Origin: Acidimicrobiales bacterium
Lineage (GTDB): Bacteria; Actinomycetota; Acidimicrobiia; Acidimicrobiales; JAVJTC01
Length of the DNA: 64,000 bases
Direction of reading: 5' to 3'
Assembly (NCBI GenBank): GCA_040219085.1
Contig: JAVJTC010000027.1
Location: forward strand, 1-64,000
Shown piece by piece: positions 14,914-23,515 of the stretch (position 1 is its first letter; each line of letters starts with the position of its first letter). The notes beneath the pieces are model-generated. The model saw only the letters and a program-made list of their open reading frames with translations. It was not told where the DNA came from and made no database searches. The translations under genes were made by a program, and so were the position numbers.

Positions 14914-14950
14914 TTGACACCTATCTTCCATACTAGATAGATTGGTAGAT
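14914..14950 (+). promoter_or_regulatory. Promoter and operator of the vapBC module
   Basis: A TTGACA box at about 14914-14919 and TAGATT at 14938-14943 are about 18 nt apart, with ATG 14951 seven nt after the -10 box. ATCTTCCA (about 14923-14930) faces TTGGTAGAT (14942-14950) with one mismatch, covering the -10 region. Both fit autorepression by the antitoxin. Confidence 0.6.
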
Positions 14951-15193
14951 ATGGCGTTGAGCATCAAGAGTGAGCGAGCAGACCGGCTGGCGCGTGATCT
15001 CGCTGAGCTGACAGGGGAGTCGATCACCGACGCGGTGGTTGCGTCTCTCGAAGCTCGACTCGAGGTGGAGCGTCGTCGTCGTCGGGCTCTGGGGCTTGGC
15101 GACATCGTGGAGCGTTTCGGCCGGTTGCCGCTGCTCGACGGACGAGACCCTGACGACGTCATCGGCTACGACGAGCACGGATTGCCGGTGTGA
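14951..15193 (+). CDS. vapB: VapB-type antitoxin
   Basis: An 80-residue protein starting MALSIKSERADRLARDLAEL, then T-G-E-S-I-T-D-A-V-V, the N-terminal RHH-like DNA-binding part of Rv0623-type VapB. R-R-R-R-A-L-G-L-G-D-I-V-E-R-F follows, and an acidic C-terminus ends YDEHGLPV, a common end of VapB proteins that lies in the toxin active site. GTGTGA overlaps vapC. ATG 14951 is supported by the promoter. Confidence 0.85.
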   Translation: MALSIKSERADRLARDLAELTGESITDAVVASLEARLEVERRRRRALGLGDIVERFGRLPLLDGRDPDDVIGYDEHGLPV

Positions 15194-15576
15194 TCGTCGT
15201 CGACACGTCGGCGATTGTCGCCGTGCTGTTCGACGAGGATGGCGGTAGAGAGTTCGAGCATCTGCTTCTCGCAGAACACTGTGTGATGTCCGCCGCGGCC
15301 CGGGTGGAGCTCGGAATAGTGATCGAAGCCAAGACGGGTTCAGCCGGGACGCAGCTACTGGAGGAGTTGCTCGGGCGCATAGCGATCGAAATAGTGCCAG
15401 TCGATGCCGAGTTCGCTGAGGAAGCAATCGTGGCCTGGCGTCGCTTCGGGAAGGGGCGCCATCAGGCCGGTCTGAACTTCGGTGACACGTTCTCGTATGC
15501 CCTTGCAAGGCGGCTGGGTCAGCCGCTCCTGTTCGTCGGTGACGACTTCTCGCACACTGACGTCACCGTGCCCTGA
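15190..15576 (+). CDS. vapC: VapC PIN-domain toxin
   Basis: A 128-residue PIN-domain ribonuclease with all four acidic positions: Asp5 in IVVDTSAI, Glu40 in A-R-V-E-L-G-I, Asp in LNFGDTFSYALAR (near residue 99) and Asp in F-V-G-D-D-F (near residue 117). Full length, with GTG 15190 overlapping the vapB stop. It is expected to cleave tRNA or rRNA when VapB is degraded. This module has the complete promoter, antitoxin and toxin, unlike the broken PIN module at the start of the window. Confidence 0.9.
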   Translation: MIVVDTSAIVAVLFDEDGGREFEHLLLAEHCVMSAAARVELGIVIEAKTGSAGTQLLEELLGRIAIEIVPVDAEFAEEAIVAWRRFGKGRHQAGLNFGDTFSYALARRLGQPLLFVGDDFSHTDVTVP

Positions 15577-15791
15577 TCGAGTGGACCCGAAAGGGCTCGC
15601 CAACGAGCGATAGCAAGCCGGCGACTCTGGTTCTCGCCGAGACCCCGTTCCTCGGCTCGCTGCTGGCCATTGTCGCCGAGAGGGTCGACGCGCCGATCGG
15701 TTGAGCCGAGAAGCAACCACCTGGTCGATGTGGCCGGCGATGGTGTTCTTCATGCTGGGAGACGTCAACCCGTCACCACCTGGAGCATCCC

Positions 15792-16280
15792 ATGACCACT
15801 CTCAAGCGCCTGCTGCCCGTCGCCCTCGGACTGTTTCTCGTCGCTTCGGGAATCGCGAAGTTCGCCACCGGCCACGTCTTCCAGTACATCGAGTACCGGT
15901 CGGGTATCGACCTCTTCTACCCGTTCATCAACAACCTGACCGGCATCGCCGAGATCGTGGCGGGCGCGGCGATCCTTTACCGCCCCATCCGCCTCGCTGG
16001 CAGCCTGCTTGCATCGGCGCTGATGATCGGAGCCATCGGCTTTCACCTCTCACCGTGGCTGGGCGTGTCGATCCCGACCGGGCTTGCCGATGGCGCCGCG
16101 ACGCCCTGGGATGCCAGCGACTTCGCCACGAGCACGACATCGGTCTCCTTCTTCTTGGCGATCGTGACCGGACTCGGTTCGCTCGCCACCGCACGTAGGG
16201 CACACCGGGCGCGCAACAACCCGGAAGCCACGAACGATGCGCCGGCCACGTCGGCCGATGCCGACCTGGTCCGGGCCTGA
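15792..16280 (+). CDS. DoxX-like membrane protein
   Basis: A 162-residue protein with four hydrophobic segments: LLPVALGLFLVASGIAKFAT at the start, then FINNLTGIAEIVAGAAILY, LAGSLLASALMIGAIGFHLS and SVSFFLAIVTGLGSLA, with a charged C-terminal tail. L-x-A-S-G-I-x-K-F is the family motif at helix 1. ATG 15792 follows a short spacer. It precedes a histidine kinase gene by 42 nt and may belong to the same operon. DoxX relatives act in quinone or stress-related redox processes; the role here is unknown. Confidence 0.75.
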   Translation: MTTLKRLLPVALGLFLVASGIAKFATGHVFQYIEYRSGIDLFYPFINNLTGIAEIVAGAAILYRPIRLAGSLLASALMIGAIGFHLSPWLGVSIPTGLADGAATPWDASDFATSTTSVSFFLAIVTGLGSLATARRAHRARNNPEATNDAPATSADADLVRA

Positions 16281-16322
16281 GCCGCAGTCGGCCGGGAACT
16301 AGCGTTGAAGGAGATGAGCGAA

Positions 16323-17498
16323 ATGGCCACCTCGAATAGCGCCCACAGCACCCGATCGCCCTTCGCTCGGTCTGGTGCGGTATGGGTCGGAGTCGGCGTT
16401 GCGGCGTGGGCCGTGTCGCTGGCGCTCACCACCGAGTCACCGCTCACCGATGCGCCGACGGTGTGGTGGACCGTGCTGGCAGTCGTGGTACTGGTCTCGA
16501 TGACGGTGTCAGTGGTCGAGCCGTTCCGAACCCTCTCGGACCTCAGCGCTGCAGCCGCCGTTGCGGTGACGCTCGGGGGATGGGCTGCACTGATGTTCCA
16601 CGACGACCGCTGGTCGGTTCTCACGTTCGCCCTGTACGCACTGTGCTTTGCGAAGGGTCGGACGCTCGGCGTGGTCCTTGCAGCGGTCGTCAGCGGGATC
16701 TGGCTGGTCTCATGGATCGATGCCGATCAGCCGAGTTGGACACTGCTGTTTCCGTTCGCGGCGTTCGCCGTCGGAGCGATCATGTCGGTCACGATCCATC
16801 GGGTCGGCGACGAGAACGCAGCCCAGGCGGCGCTGATCGCGCAGTTGGAGGCGACGCGTGAGGACCTCGCCGCATCTGAGCGGGAACGGGGGACGCTCGA
16901 AGAGCGGGCCCGCTTCGCCGGCGAGATCCACGACACGCTGGCACAGGGCTTCACCTCGATCGTTCTGTTGAGCCGAGCCACCCGACGGAGCCGGGACTGG
17001 CAGACGGGACTGGAGACCATCGAGTCCACGGCGGAGGAGAACCTCCAGTCGGCCCGCCGACTCGTTGCCGCCATGGGACCGGCCGAGCTCGAGAACGGCT
17101 CGCTGGTCGAGGCGATGCAACGCCAGCTCGCGACACTGGACGACGAGGTCGACGCCACCTTTACGGTTTCGGGCACACCGGTCGCCATCGACAGCGATGT
17201 CGAAGTGGCCCTTCTGCGGGCAGCACAGGAAGCCGTTCTCAACGTCCACAAACACGCCCGTGCCCGAGCGGTGCACATTACCCTCAGCTACTTCGGCGAC
17301 TCCGTCGCACTCGACGTCCAGGACGATGGAGTCGGCTTCAGCGGAGCAGCACCCGTCGACCGCGGATCGCTGACCGGGGGGCAGGGCCTCGAAGCACTCG
17401 AGCAGCGAGCCCGGACGCTCGGCGGGAACCTCGACATCGAACCCGGAGTGGCCGGCGGTACGACGATCTCGGTGCAGCTCCCGGTGACCAGGCGATGA
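16323..17498 (+). CDS. NarL-type sensor histidine kinase
   Basis: A 391-residue kinase. About five hydrophobic segments fill residues 17-160, followed by a short coiled coil and a HisKA_3 dimerisation box, ARFAGEIHDTLAQGFTSIVL (phospho-acceptor His near 203), then a HATPase domain with A-A-Q-E-A-V-L-N-V-H-K-H and D-V-Q-D-D-G-V-G-F. E-I-H-D-T-L-A-Q is the family consensus. ATG 16323 has AAGGAG 9 nt upstream. Its 3' end overlaps the response regulator by 4 nt, so the two are a cognate pair. The sensed signal is membrane-related but unknown. Confidence 0.9.
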   Translation: MATSNSAHSTRSPFARSGAVWVGVGVAAWAVSLALTTESPLTDAPTVWWTVLAVVVLVSMTVSVVEPFRTLSDLSAAAAVAVTLGGWAALMFHDDRWSVLTFALYALCFAKGRTLGVVLAAVVSGIWLVSWIDADQPSWTLLFPFAAFAVGAIMSVTIHRVGDENAAQAALIAQLEATREDLAASERERGTLEERARFAGEIHDTLAQGFTSIVLLSRATRRSRDWQTGLETIESTAEENLQSARRLVAAMGPAELENGSLVEAMQRQLATLDDEVDATFTVSGTPVAIDSDVEVALLRAAQEAVLNVHKHARARAVHITLSYFGDSVALDVQDDGVGFSGAAPVDRGSLTGGQGLEALEQRARTLGGNLDIEPGVAGGTTISVQLPVTRR

Positions 17499-18145
17499 CG
17501 ATCACCCTCGTGGTGGCCGACGACCACCCGATCGTGCGAGGCGGCATCGTCTCGCTGCTCGCGGCGGAAAGCGACATGGAGATCGTGGCCGAGGCCGGAA
17601 ACGGACTCGAGGCCGTCGCGGCTGCCCTGCACCACCGCCCGTCGGCGATCCTCATGGACCTGCGCATGCCCGAGCTCGACGGCGTCGCAGCGATCGAGGA
17701 GATCCGCTCGCAATGGCCTGACGCAGCGATCGTGGTGCTCACCACCTACGACACCGATGAAGCCATCGTCCGGGCGATTGAGGCCGGCGCCACCGGGTAT
17801 CTCCTGAAGGACGCACCATCGGAGGACCTGGTCGATGCCGTACGTCGAGCCGCGGCGGGTGAGACCGTCCTGGCTCCGCCGGTGGCGAAACGTCTGGTCG
17901 ACCGGGTGCGGGACCCCATGGCCGCAGCACTGTCGGTACGGGAGATAGAGGTGCTCCGCGAGGTGGCCTCCGGAAATACCAATGCGCAGATCGCGGGGCG
18001 ACTCCACATCAGTCAGGCCACGGTCAAGACCCATCTCATTCACATCTACGACAAGCTCGGTGTCACCGACCGGGCGGCGGCCGTTGCGGCCGCCTACGAC
18101 TCCGGAATCCTCACCTCCGAGTCGAGCCGGGGATCGGATTCCTAG
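17495..18145 (+). CDS. NarL/LuxR-type response regulator
   Basis: A 216-residue regulator. The receiver holds V-V-A-D-D-H-P-I-V, the phospho-acceptor Asp in ILMDLRMPELDG (near 54) and the Lys in G-Y-L-L-K-D-A. The C-terminal LuxR HTH is near residues 145-205 (LSVREIEVLREVASGNTNAQ, then I-A-G-R-L-H-I-S-Q-A-T-V-K-T-H). The ATG overlaps the kinase stop (ATGA). It would activate or repress genes after phosphorylation by the kinase. The DoxX-like gene upstream is the nearest candidate target. Confidence 0.92.
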   Translation: MTITLVVADDHPIVRGGIVSLLAAESDMEIVAEAGNGLEAVAAALHHRPSAILMDLRMPELDGVAAIEEIRSQWPDAAIVVLTTYDTDEAIVRAIEAGATGYLLKDAPSEDLVDAVRRAAAGETVLAPPVAKRLVDRVRDPMAAALSVREIEVLREVASGNTNAQIAGRLHISQATVKTHLIHIYDKLGVTDRAAAVAAAYDSGILTSESSRGSDS

Positions 18146-18198
18146 CGGCGCCGTTGCTGGCCGGGGCCGCCGAGCGCCGCGACCGTAGGCTCGAGGCT

Positions 18199-18825
18199 GT
18201 GCGGACGAAGACGGCGGAGCTGTGGGCGGAACAGGACAAACACCCCGGCGATCACCATCGCCTGTTCGGGGCGGTGGCGGAGGCGGTCGACGCCGAGACG
18301 GTCCTGTACCCGGGCTCGTGGTGCGATGTGGCGGCTTCGTTCGTGTGGCCCTCGGTGACCTACGTGGACAAAGACCGGCGAGCCGTTCGGTTCTTCGACG
18401 ACCCCGGCGGGGTACGCGAGATCATCGCCGCAGTCGCCGGAGCACCTGCCGACCCCGAAGTCGGGTTCATCCGCGCCGACTACACAGAGCCGCTGCCACT
18501 CGCCGCCGACGGCTTCGACCTGCTCGTCTCGCTGTATGCGGGTCCCGTGTCGCGCCACTGCACGAGCTACCTGCGTGTCGGGGGAGCGCTGTTGGCCAAC
18601 CCCAGCCATGGTGATGTGGCGTTGGCGTCGATCGATCCCCGCCTGGAGCTATCGGGGGTCGTCACACCTCGAGGCGGTGGGTACCGGGCAACGACTGCCG
18701 ATCTCGAGCAGTACCTCGTGCCGAAGAAGCCCGTTGAGATCACCGCGGAACTGATCGAACGCACCGGCCGAGGCGTCGCCTATACGAATCAGGCGTTCGC
18801 CTATCTCTTCCGCCGCGTGCGCTGA
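18199..18825 (+). CDS. Rossmann-fold methyltransferase-like protein
   Basis: A 208-residue protein starting with R-T-K-T-A-E-L-W-A-E-Q-D-K. The core T-V-L-Y-P-G-S-W-C-D-V-A, V-T-Y-V-D-K-D-R-R and GFDLLVSLYAGPVSRHCTSY are the layout of a class I SAM-binding fold without the usual G-x-G-x-G. GTG 18199 is chosen because TAGGCT (18186-18191) lies 7 nt upstream. The fold is inferred from strand order only. It may be a non-catalytic relative. No partner is evident. Confidence 0.55.
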   Translation: MRTKTAELWAEQDKHPGDHHRLFGAVAEAVDAETVLYPGSWCDVAASFVWPSVTYVDKDRRAVRFFDDPGGVREIIAAVAGAPADPEVGFIRADYTEPLPLAADGFDLLVSLYAGPVSRHCTSYLRVGGALLANPSHGDVALASIDPRLELSGVVTPRGGGYRATTADLEQYLVPKKPVEITAELIERTGRGVAYTNQAFAYLFRRVR

Positions 18826-18919
18826 CAGCACGCTTCGTCGTGGGGCAGGTTCGCCATGGCGAAGCCGCACGACGGGTGGGCGCCGGTGGGCGGTGAACCG
18901 CGTGAGTAGATTTGGCCCG

Positions 18920-19900
18920 ATGGCAGTTCGGACCGAAATCTGCGACCTGTTGGACGTCGAGCACCCTGTCGGGAACGCGGGCATGGCAGGTGTCGCGAAC
19001 GCACGACTGTGCGCGGCGGTGGCCGCGGTCGGCGGCATCGGCTCGGTCGCGATGGGTGGCGCGTCGACGGCCGAGGTGAGCGAGCGGGTTGCTGCGGTGA
19101 AGGCGTTGACCGATCGGCCCTTCAGCGCCAACTTCATCGCCTGGCTCATCGAGGACGACCCGTCGCCGCTGGACGCCGCGCTCGAGGCCGGCGTTGCGTC
19201 GATAACGCTTTCGTTCGGGGACCCCGCGCCCTACGTCGAGCGCATTCGTGGGGCCGGATCGCTCCTGTTGAACCAGGTGCAGACGGTGGAGGCGGCCCGC
19301 CGGGCGGTCGAGGTCGGGGTCGACGTGATCATCGCGCAGGGCAGCGACGCCGGTGGTCACACCGGGGCGATCCCGCTGTTGCCGTTCCTTCCCCAGGTGG
19401 TCGATGTCGCCGGTCACATCCCCGTGCTCGCCGCGGGCGGCATCGGCGACGGACGTGGGCTTGCGGCCGTTCTGATGCTCGGCGCGCAGGGTGCGCTGAT
19501 GGGTACGCGCTTCATCGTGTCGGACGAGGCCGAGAGCGACTGGCCGCGGCTACCCGACCAGGTACTGGCCGCCTCGGCCGACGACTCCGTCTGGACGACG
19601 GCGATCGACATAGCGCAGGGTCGCGGGCGGTCGAACTGGCCCGCTGGGATCGGCGCCCGTTCCCTGCGTACGCAGTGGCTCGATCGATGGGTCGGACGAG
19701 AAGAGGAGCTTGCGGGCCTTCTCGCCGCCGACAGCGACGCGGACCATGCCGGGGGCAACGACCCCACTCCAGCGTATGCAGGGCCCATCGCAGGCATGGT
19801 CGACCGATCCGAACCGGCAGGGCGCATCGTCACATCGGTCATCGCGGAGGCTGCGCAGGTTCTCGAGTCCGGCCGGGGCCTGCTATCCGGTCGGGGCTGA
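18920..19900 (+). CDS. Nitronate monooxygenase / enoyl reductase-like FMN enzyme
   Basis: A 326-residue TIM-barrel flavoprotein: H-P-V-G-N-A-G-M-A-G-V-A-N, then G-G-I-G-S-V-A-M-G, the FMN site DVIIAQGSDAGGHTGAIPLL (G-x-D-A-G-G-H) and I-P-V-L-A-A-G-G-I-G-D-G-R-G-L, then G-A-Q-G-A-L-M-G-T-R-F. These are the 2-nitropropane dioxygenase signatures. ATG 18920 has TAGATT (18907-18912) 7 nt upstream, so leaderless. It would oxidise alkyl nitronates or act on a related substrate. Confidence 0.9.
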   Translation: MAVRTEICDLLDVEHPVGNAGMAGVANARLCAAVAAVGGIGSVAMGGASTAEVSERVAAVKALTDRPFSANFIAWLIEDDPSPLDAALEAGVASITLSFGDPAPYVERIRGAGSLLLNQVQTVEAARRAVEVGVDVIIAQGSDAGGHTGAIPLLPFLPQVVDVAGHIPVLAAGGIGDGRGLAAVLMLGAQGALMGTRFIVSDEAESDWPRLPDQVLAASADDSVWTTAIDIAQGRGRSNWPAGIGARSLRTQWLDRWVGREEELAGLLAADSDADHAGGNDPTPAYAGPIAGMVDRSEPAGRIVTSVIAEAAQVLESGRGLLSGRG

Positions 19901-19939
19901 GTGCCAAGCCTGGAGCGCGTGCAAGGGTGGCTCGGACGT

Positions 19940-20593
19940 CTACGGGGTGACGTACGGCTCGAGTGCAGCGGTGACCGCCGGGTCGTCGAATTCCAACATG
20001 AAGACGTTGAAGTAGCCCGCCTGACCCTCTTCGATCGACGTGACGAGCCCGGTCGGGCAGTCGCCGCTCGACGCCTCGAGGGGTAGTGAACCGACGGGTT
20101 CTCCAGTGGCCGTCTCGAAGATCTCGAGATCGTAGGTGACGTCGACGAGGTCCAGCGTGAAGACGGTGCCGTCTTCGCGTGTGAAGTCGCACGTTCCCCC
20201 GTTCGGAGTCCGCTCGGTGAGGGTCCCGCAGGCCACGAGTTCGGCGAGTTCGACGTCGGAGCTTCCGACCGTCCAGTCGCGTGGGACGCCGATCCCCGGG
20301 TCGATCAGGACGCCGTCCTCGTTCTCGACCAGCACAGCAATGGGGTGTGGGCCCGGTGTGGTCGGGTCGTAGACGGGAAGGTCGCCGAAACCTTCGCCGG
20401 TGTCGCACACCCGTCCGAGGGCACGGACCGAGGTGAGCTCGTCGTCGGGCGTCTCGGTGGGTTCGGGCGCAGGCGTCGTCGGCGTTTCGGTGGGCGGTTC
20501 GGCGACCGTGTCGTTCCCCTCGCCGCCACCCCCGCACGATGTGAGAAAAGCGGTCAACAGGCAGATGGCAACCAGGGACAGGGGTCTCTTCAC
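19940..20593 (-). CDS. Secreted lipoprotein
   Basis: A 217-residue precursor. The signal peptide KRPLSLVAICLLTAFLTSCG has the lipobox L-T-S-C with Cys20 as lipid acceptor. A Thr/Pro-rich linker (P-P-T-E-T-P-T-T-P-A-P) follows, then a globular domain with several Cys (R-V-C-D-T-G-E-G-F, A-C-G-T-L-T, T-C-D-F-T, D-C-P-T-G). Paired cysteines suggest disulphides outside the membrane. The domain is not recognised. It stands alone, convergent with the nitronate monooxygenase. Confidence 0.75.
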   Translation of the reverse strand: MKRPLSLVAICLLTAFLTSCGGGGEGNDTVAEPPTETPTTPAPEPTETPDDELTSVRALGRVCDTGEGFGDLPVYDPTTPGPHPIAVLVENEDGVLIDPGIGVPRDWTVGSSDVELAELVACGTLTERTPNGGTCDFTREDGTVFTLDLVDVTYDLEIFETATGEPVGSLPLEASSGDCPTGLVTSIEEGQAGYFNVFMLEFDDPAVTAALEPYVTP

Positions 20594-20749
20594 CGCGGGA
20601 GACTACCAGTGGCCGTCGTGGCGCCGACCGCTCGTGGCTCCCAGAACGGCGTGCCGCCGAGCTGGGTGACGCTCGACCGTTGGAGTGAGACGTGCGCTCC
20701 GACGACATCACCCACCACCTGGATGACTTCGAGGTCAGCGGTCAGGTCC
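20594..20749. other. Gene-free stretch
   Basis: I see no supported gene. Together with the remnant that follows, it makes a 535-bp gap between intact genes. Confidence 0.4.
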
Positions 20750-21110
20750 GAGACGCGTCCGATAGCTCGATGTGCTCGACTCTCGACACTGTCGGGCCGT
20801 CCGCACCGGGTCTGCCAAAGGTGGTCGGCGTGTGGCTCGGTGAGCACCGAAGGCGGGAGATGCGCACAGCGGGGAGTAGAGCGTGCGATCGAGTCGTCGG
20901 AAGGCGTCGGAGGCGCTGCCAGCGACCAGCAGAGCAGGTAGCGGGGGATGGCGTGACCTGCCGTCCCATGACGCGGTCGTTCAGATGCGGGTCGCGAAGG
21001 AAAAGCCGGACCGGCGCCCCCACGCGACATGGAGCGCACCGATGGCGCTGAGAGTGCCGATCGTGAGGCGCGTCGAGACCGTGTGGCCGGGGACGGGTTT
21101 GACGCTGATC
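20750..21110 (-). pseudogene. DUF3995-like membrane protein remnant
   Basis: One minus frame reads TIGTLSAIGALHVAWGRRSG then F-S-F-A-T-R before a stop; the next frame continues D-P-H-L-N-D-R-V-M-G-R-Q-V-T-P-S-P-A-T-C, and the first frame resumes with A-L-L-V-A-G-S-A. G-A-L-H-V-A-W-G with a G-x-x-P-F-A-D-R-x-x-L-x-D-x-V-x-G follow-up is the N-terminus of DUF3995 proteins. Two frame changes and stops make it a ruin. Assignment rests on short pattern similarity. Confidence 0.35.
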
Positions 21111-21128
21111 GGATCGTGTGGGCGCGGC

Positions 21129-21548
21129 TCAGGGGATGGCGCGCATGCGGTTGTTCCGGGCATTGTGCTCCACCTCGGCGAGGCCGAGGTGCTCGAGTAC
21201 CGGGGGGACGTAGTTCCCGAACCGGCCCCGATAACCCTTGCGCAGCCCGTACCAGCCGCCAACCGGGTTGTCGGTCGAGCGAGCCCACGCTTCGACCGTG
21301 TCGGGCTTCGCCTCCTTCTGCTCATCGGCATTGCCAAGTGCGACCCAATCCCCATTCTCGACGAGCATTGCGTGCAGGTCCTCGATGCAGCTCAGGCGAT
21401 AACGCAGCGTGGTGGAGCCGACACGGACCACCAGCGCGGGAGGGTCGGAGTTCTCGTCTCGCCAGGCGTCGAACTCGGACTTCCCGGGCGGAGTCGTGAG
21501 TATCCAGGGGTCCTCGGGGGTTCCACTTCCCTCGACGTGATCGGGCAT
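21129..21548 (-). CDS. Conserved hypothetical protein (DUF6855-like)
   Basis: A 139-residue protein starting with G-T-P-E-D-P-W-I-L-T-T-P-P-G-K-S-E. The middle has a strand A-L-V-V-R-V-G-S-T-T-L-R-Y, and the end is the strongly conserved DNPVGGWYGLRKGYRGRFGN with E-H-N-A-R-N-N-R-M-R. This pattern is that of a widespread actinobacterial family of unknown role. No enzyme motif is visible. Its neighbour on the other side is a divergently transcribed WYL-type regulator. Confidence 0.75.
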   Translation of the reverse strand: MPDHVEGSGTPEDPWILTTPPGKSEFDAWRDENSDPPALVVRVGSTTLRYRLSCIEDLHAMLVENGDWVALGNADEQKEAKPDTVEAWARSTDNPVGGWYGLRKGYRGRFGNYVPPVLEHLGLAEVEHNARNNRMRAIP

Positions 21549-21686
21549 CGCTTCCTGCTCCTCGATGGTGTGTCTGCGGGCCGGACGTGACCCGCTGGGA
21601 GATCATGAGCGCTGCTTCATGACACCATGTGTCATGAATTACGGGAAACCGTCCGGGGCGGAGTCAAAGCGGGGCGGAGGTGGCCG

Positions 21687-22220
21687 GTGCGTGCGGGTCG
21701 GTTGGTGAATCTCCTGCTCGTCCTCCAGAACGGCGGGCGACACACCGCGGCCGAGCTGGCGGACAGGTTGCAGGTCTGCGAGCGGACCGTGTTGCGCGAC
21801 ATCGAGGTTCTCTCAGGGGCGGGGGTTCCCGTGTACGGGCAGCGCGGTCCGGGCGGGGGGTTCGAGCTGCTGGACACGTTCGAACAGACGGTGCCGCCGC
21901 TCCCGCCGGGGTTCGGGTCGCCCCCGGGTCGGCTCCGTCGCGTCCGGGTCCGCCTCTCTCCCGCAGCGTTGCGGTTGGCATCGGTGAGAGGCAGCCCCGA
22001 GGGCTGGCGCCAACGGCCCCATGCCGACCCTCCCGCGGATCGCCCCGACTGGGTCGAGGGGTCGTTCCGGTTCGATTCCTACGATTCCGCAGTGCGTGAG
22101 CTGATGGCGTTCGGCCCCGAGGTCGAGGTCCTCCTCCCTAGCGAGCTGCGTGCGACGATGGCCCAGGTCGGCCGGCGTATCGCCCGACTCCATCGACAAG
22201 CCGGCGACCTCGGGGAATGA
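21687..22220 (+). CDS. YafY-type HTH/WYL-like regulator (short form)
   Basis: A 177-residue protein. The N-terminal HTH reads VNLLLVLQNGGRHTAAELAD then R-L-Q-V-C-E-R-T-V-L-R-D-I-E-V-L, followed by G-V-P-V-Y-G-Q-R-G-P-G-G-G-F-E-L, the wing seen in WYL regulators. The rest is a shortened ligand domain with G-P-E-V-E-V-L-L-P-S-E-L-R. It is about 130 residues shorter than full WYL regulators, so the middle domain is reduced. GTG 21687 fits the family start; a longer frame starts at 21627. Confidence 0.7.
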   Translation: MRAGRLVNLLLVLQNGGRHTAAELADRLQVCERTVLRDIEVLSGAGVPVYGQRGPGGGFELLDTFEQTVPPLPPGFGSPPGRLRRVRVRLSPAALRLASVRGSPEGWRQRPHADPPADRPDWVEGSFRFDSYDSAVRELMAFGPEVEVLLPSELRATMAQVGRRIARLHRQAGDLGE

Positions 22221-22243
22221 CGCTCCCTGCGGTGGGCCGATGC

Positions 22244-23374
22244 TCAGCCCAGGGCCCCCTGGGCGTCGTAGGGGCGGCCGAGCGTTTCGGCCATCCGCCG
22301 TCCCGCTTCGATCTGCGCTTCGCTGATCCCGCCGGGTTCGAACGGTCCCCGCGAACCGGCGGCGACGGCAGCATCCGACTTGGCGGTGATGCCGAAATCG
22401 CGGCGTACGTCGTCGAGCGGGCGGTGAGCCATCGAGAAATAGTCGAGGGCGATGTAGTCGACGCTGCCTCTGCCGAGCGCTCCCCGCCGAAAGGCGTCGG
22501 CGAGCCGCTCGGGCATCCCGTCCTTCGCAAGGTTTCCCTTGTCCGCTTCGAAAAAGCCGGCGGCGGAGGGCAGCAGACCCGTGTGGAAGAGCGTGATGGC
22601 CATGCCCAACAGGGCGAACGCCTCGGGATTGTCGCTCGCCCTCGCCATGAAGGCGAAGACCTCGATCTCGGCCTCGAGTCGGCTGCCGTAGTCGGCCAGG
22701 ACGTGAACCCAGTCGTGTTGGGCGAGCAGCGGCGGAACCGATCCCGGCTCTCCCGGGAAGCGGAAACCCCGCGCCTGATAGAAGTCGTGCACCGCCCGGC
22801 CGAGGGTTCCCTTCTCCAGCTCACCGAGGGCCCGCCACTTGGCCAGGAGTTCCGGGCTGTCGACTGTCGAGGACCACGCTCGGACGTGGTCGTCCTCGGA
22901 CCGCAGAGGCGTGAAGCTGCTGAGGTCGAGACGTGTGATGTACGTCGCACGGTCGATGTCGGCCGCGACGAGCTGGGCCGAGCCCGTGGCGAGGGCACGC
23001 GCCTTCTGCAGCGGCGCGGTGTCCAGGTCCAGCTCTGCCGCGAACGACACGATCCGGTCGGCCACGGCGAGGTCCGGGGCCTCGAGGATCATGTGGCCGA
23101 GTTCCATCAGCTGCGTCATCTCGGTGCGGAACCTCAGGTCCCGGCCGGCGAGCCCCTCCGCGAACTCGACGGGTCCGAGTGGTTCGAGCTCGGCGACGTC
23201 GAGTTCGTATCCGGTCATCGAAGTGGTGATGGCGGTCAGCACCTGGGTCTGCAACTCCGTCAGCCCGCCTTCGGGTTGCATTGCCGTCTTCAGGCCGCGG
23301 GTGATGTGAATGACCTCGTCCCGGTCCGGCGGGCCCATGGTCGGGGAACCCGGACCTGGTAGGGGAGTCGGCAT
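22244..23374 (-). CDS. Two-domain protein: TerB-like N-terminus and COQ4-like C-terminus
   Basis: A 376-residue soluble protein. Residues 30-160 are helical and resemble TerB-like domains in layout. Near residue 220 the sequence LLAQHDWVHVLADYGSRLEA carries H-D-x-x-H and a Glu 10 residues later, the zinc-type motif of COQ4 (H-D-x-x-H-x11-E or close to it). A helical region with A-L-L-G-M-A-I-T-L-F-H-T-G and R-L-A-D-A-F-R-R-G follows, as in COQ4. COQ4 acts in ubiquinone biosynthesis, but here the substrate is unknown and the organism appears to make menaquinone. The combination is unusual. Confidence 0.5.
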   Translation of the reverse strand: MPTPLPGPGSPTMGPPDRDEVIHITRGLKTAMQPEGGLTELQTQVLTAITTSMTGYELDVAELEPLGPVEFAEGLAGRDLRFRTEMTQLMELGHMILEAPDLAVADRIVSFAAELDLDTAPLQKARALATGSAQLVAADIDRATYITRLDLSSFTPLRSEDDHVRAWSSTVDSPELLAKWRALGELEKGTLGRAVHDFYQARGFRFPGEPGSVPPLLAQHDWVHVLADYGSRLEAEIEVFAFMARASDNPEAFALLGMAITLFHTGLLPSAAGFFEADKGNLAKDGMPERLADAFRRGALGRGSVDYIALDYFSMAHRPLDDVRRDFGITAKSDAAVAAGSRGPFEPGGISEAQIEAGRRMAETLGRPYDAQGALG

Positions 23375-23515
23375 GTCAGCGGCGCCCTTCGAGACAGCTC
23401 ACAGCGACTGATTATCCCCGACGTGGCCGTGCCCCACGCAATCCAAGGGGCCGCCCTGGAGCCAGTGGCGGCCCGTGGAACCGGCCCGCCTCCACGGCTC
23501 CCTATCCTCGGTGCC

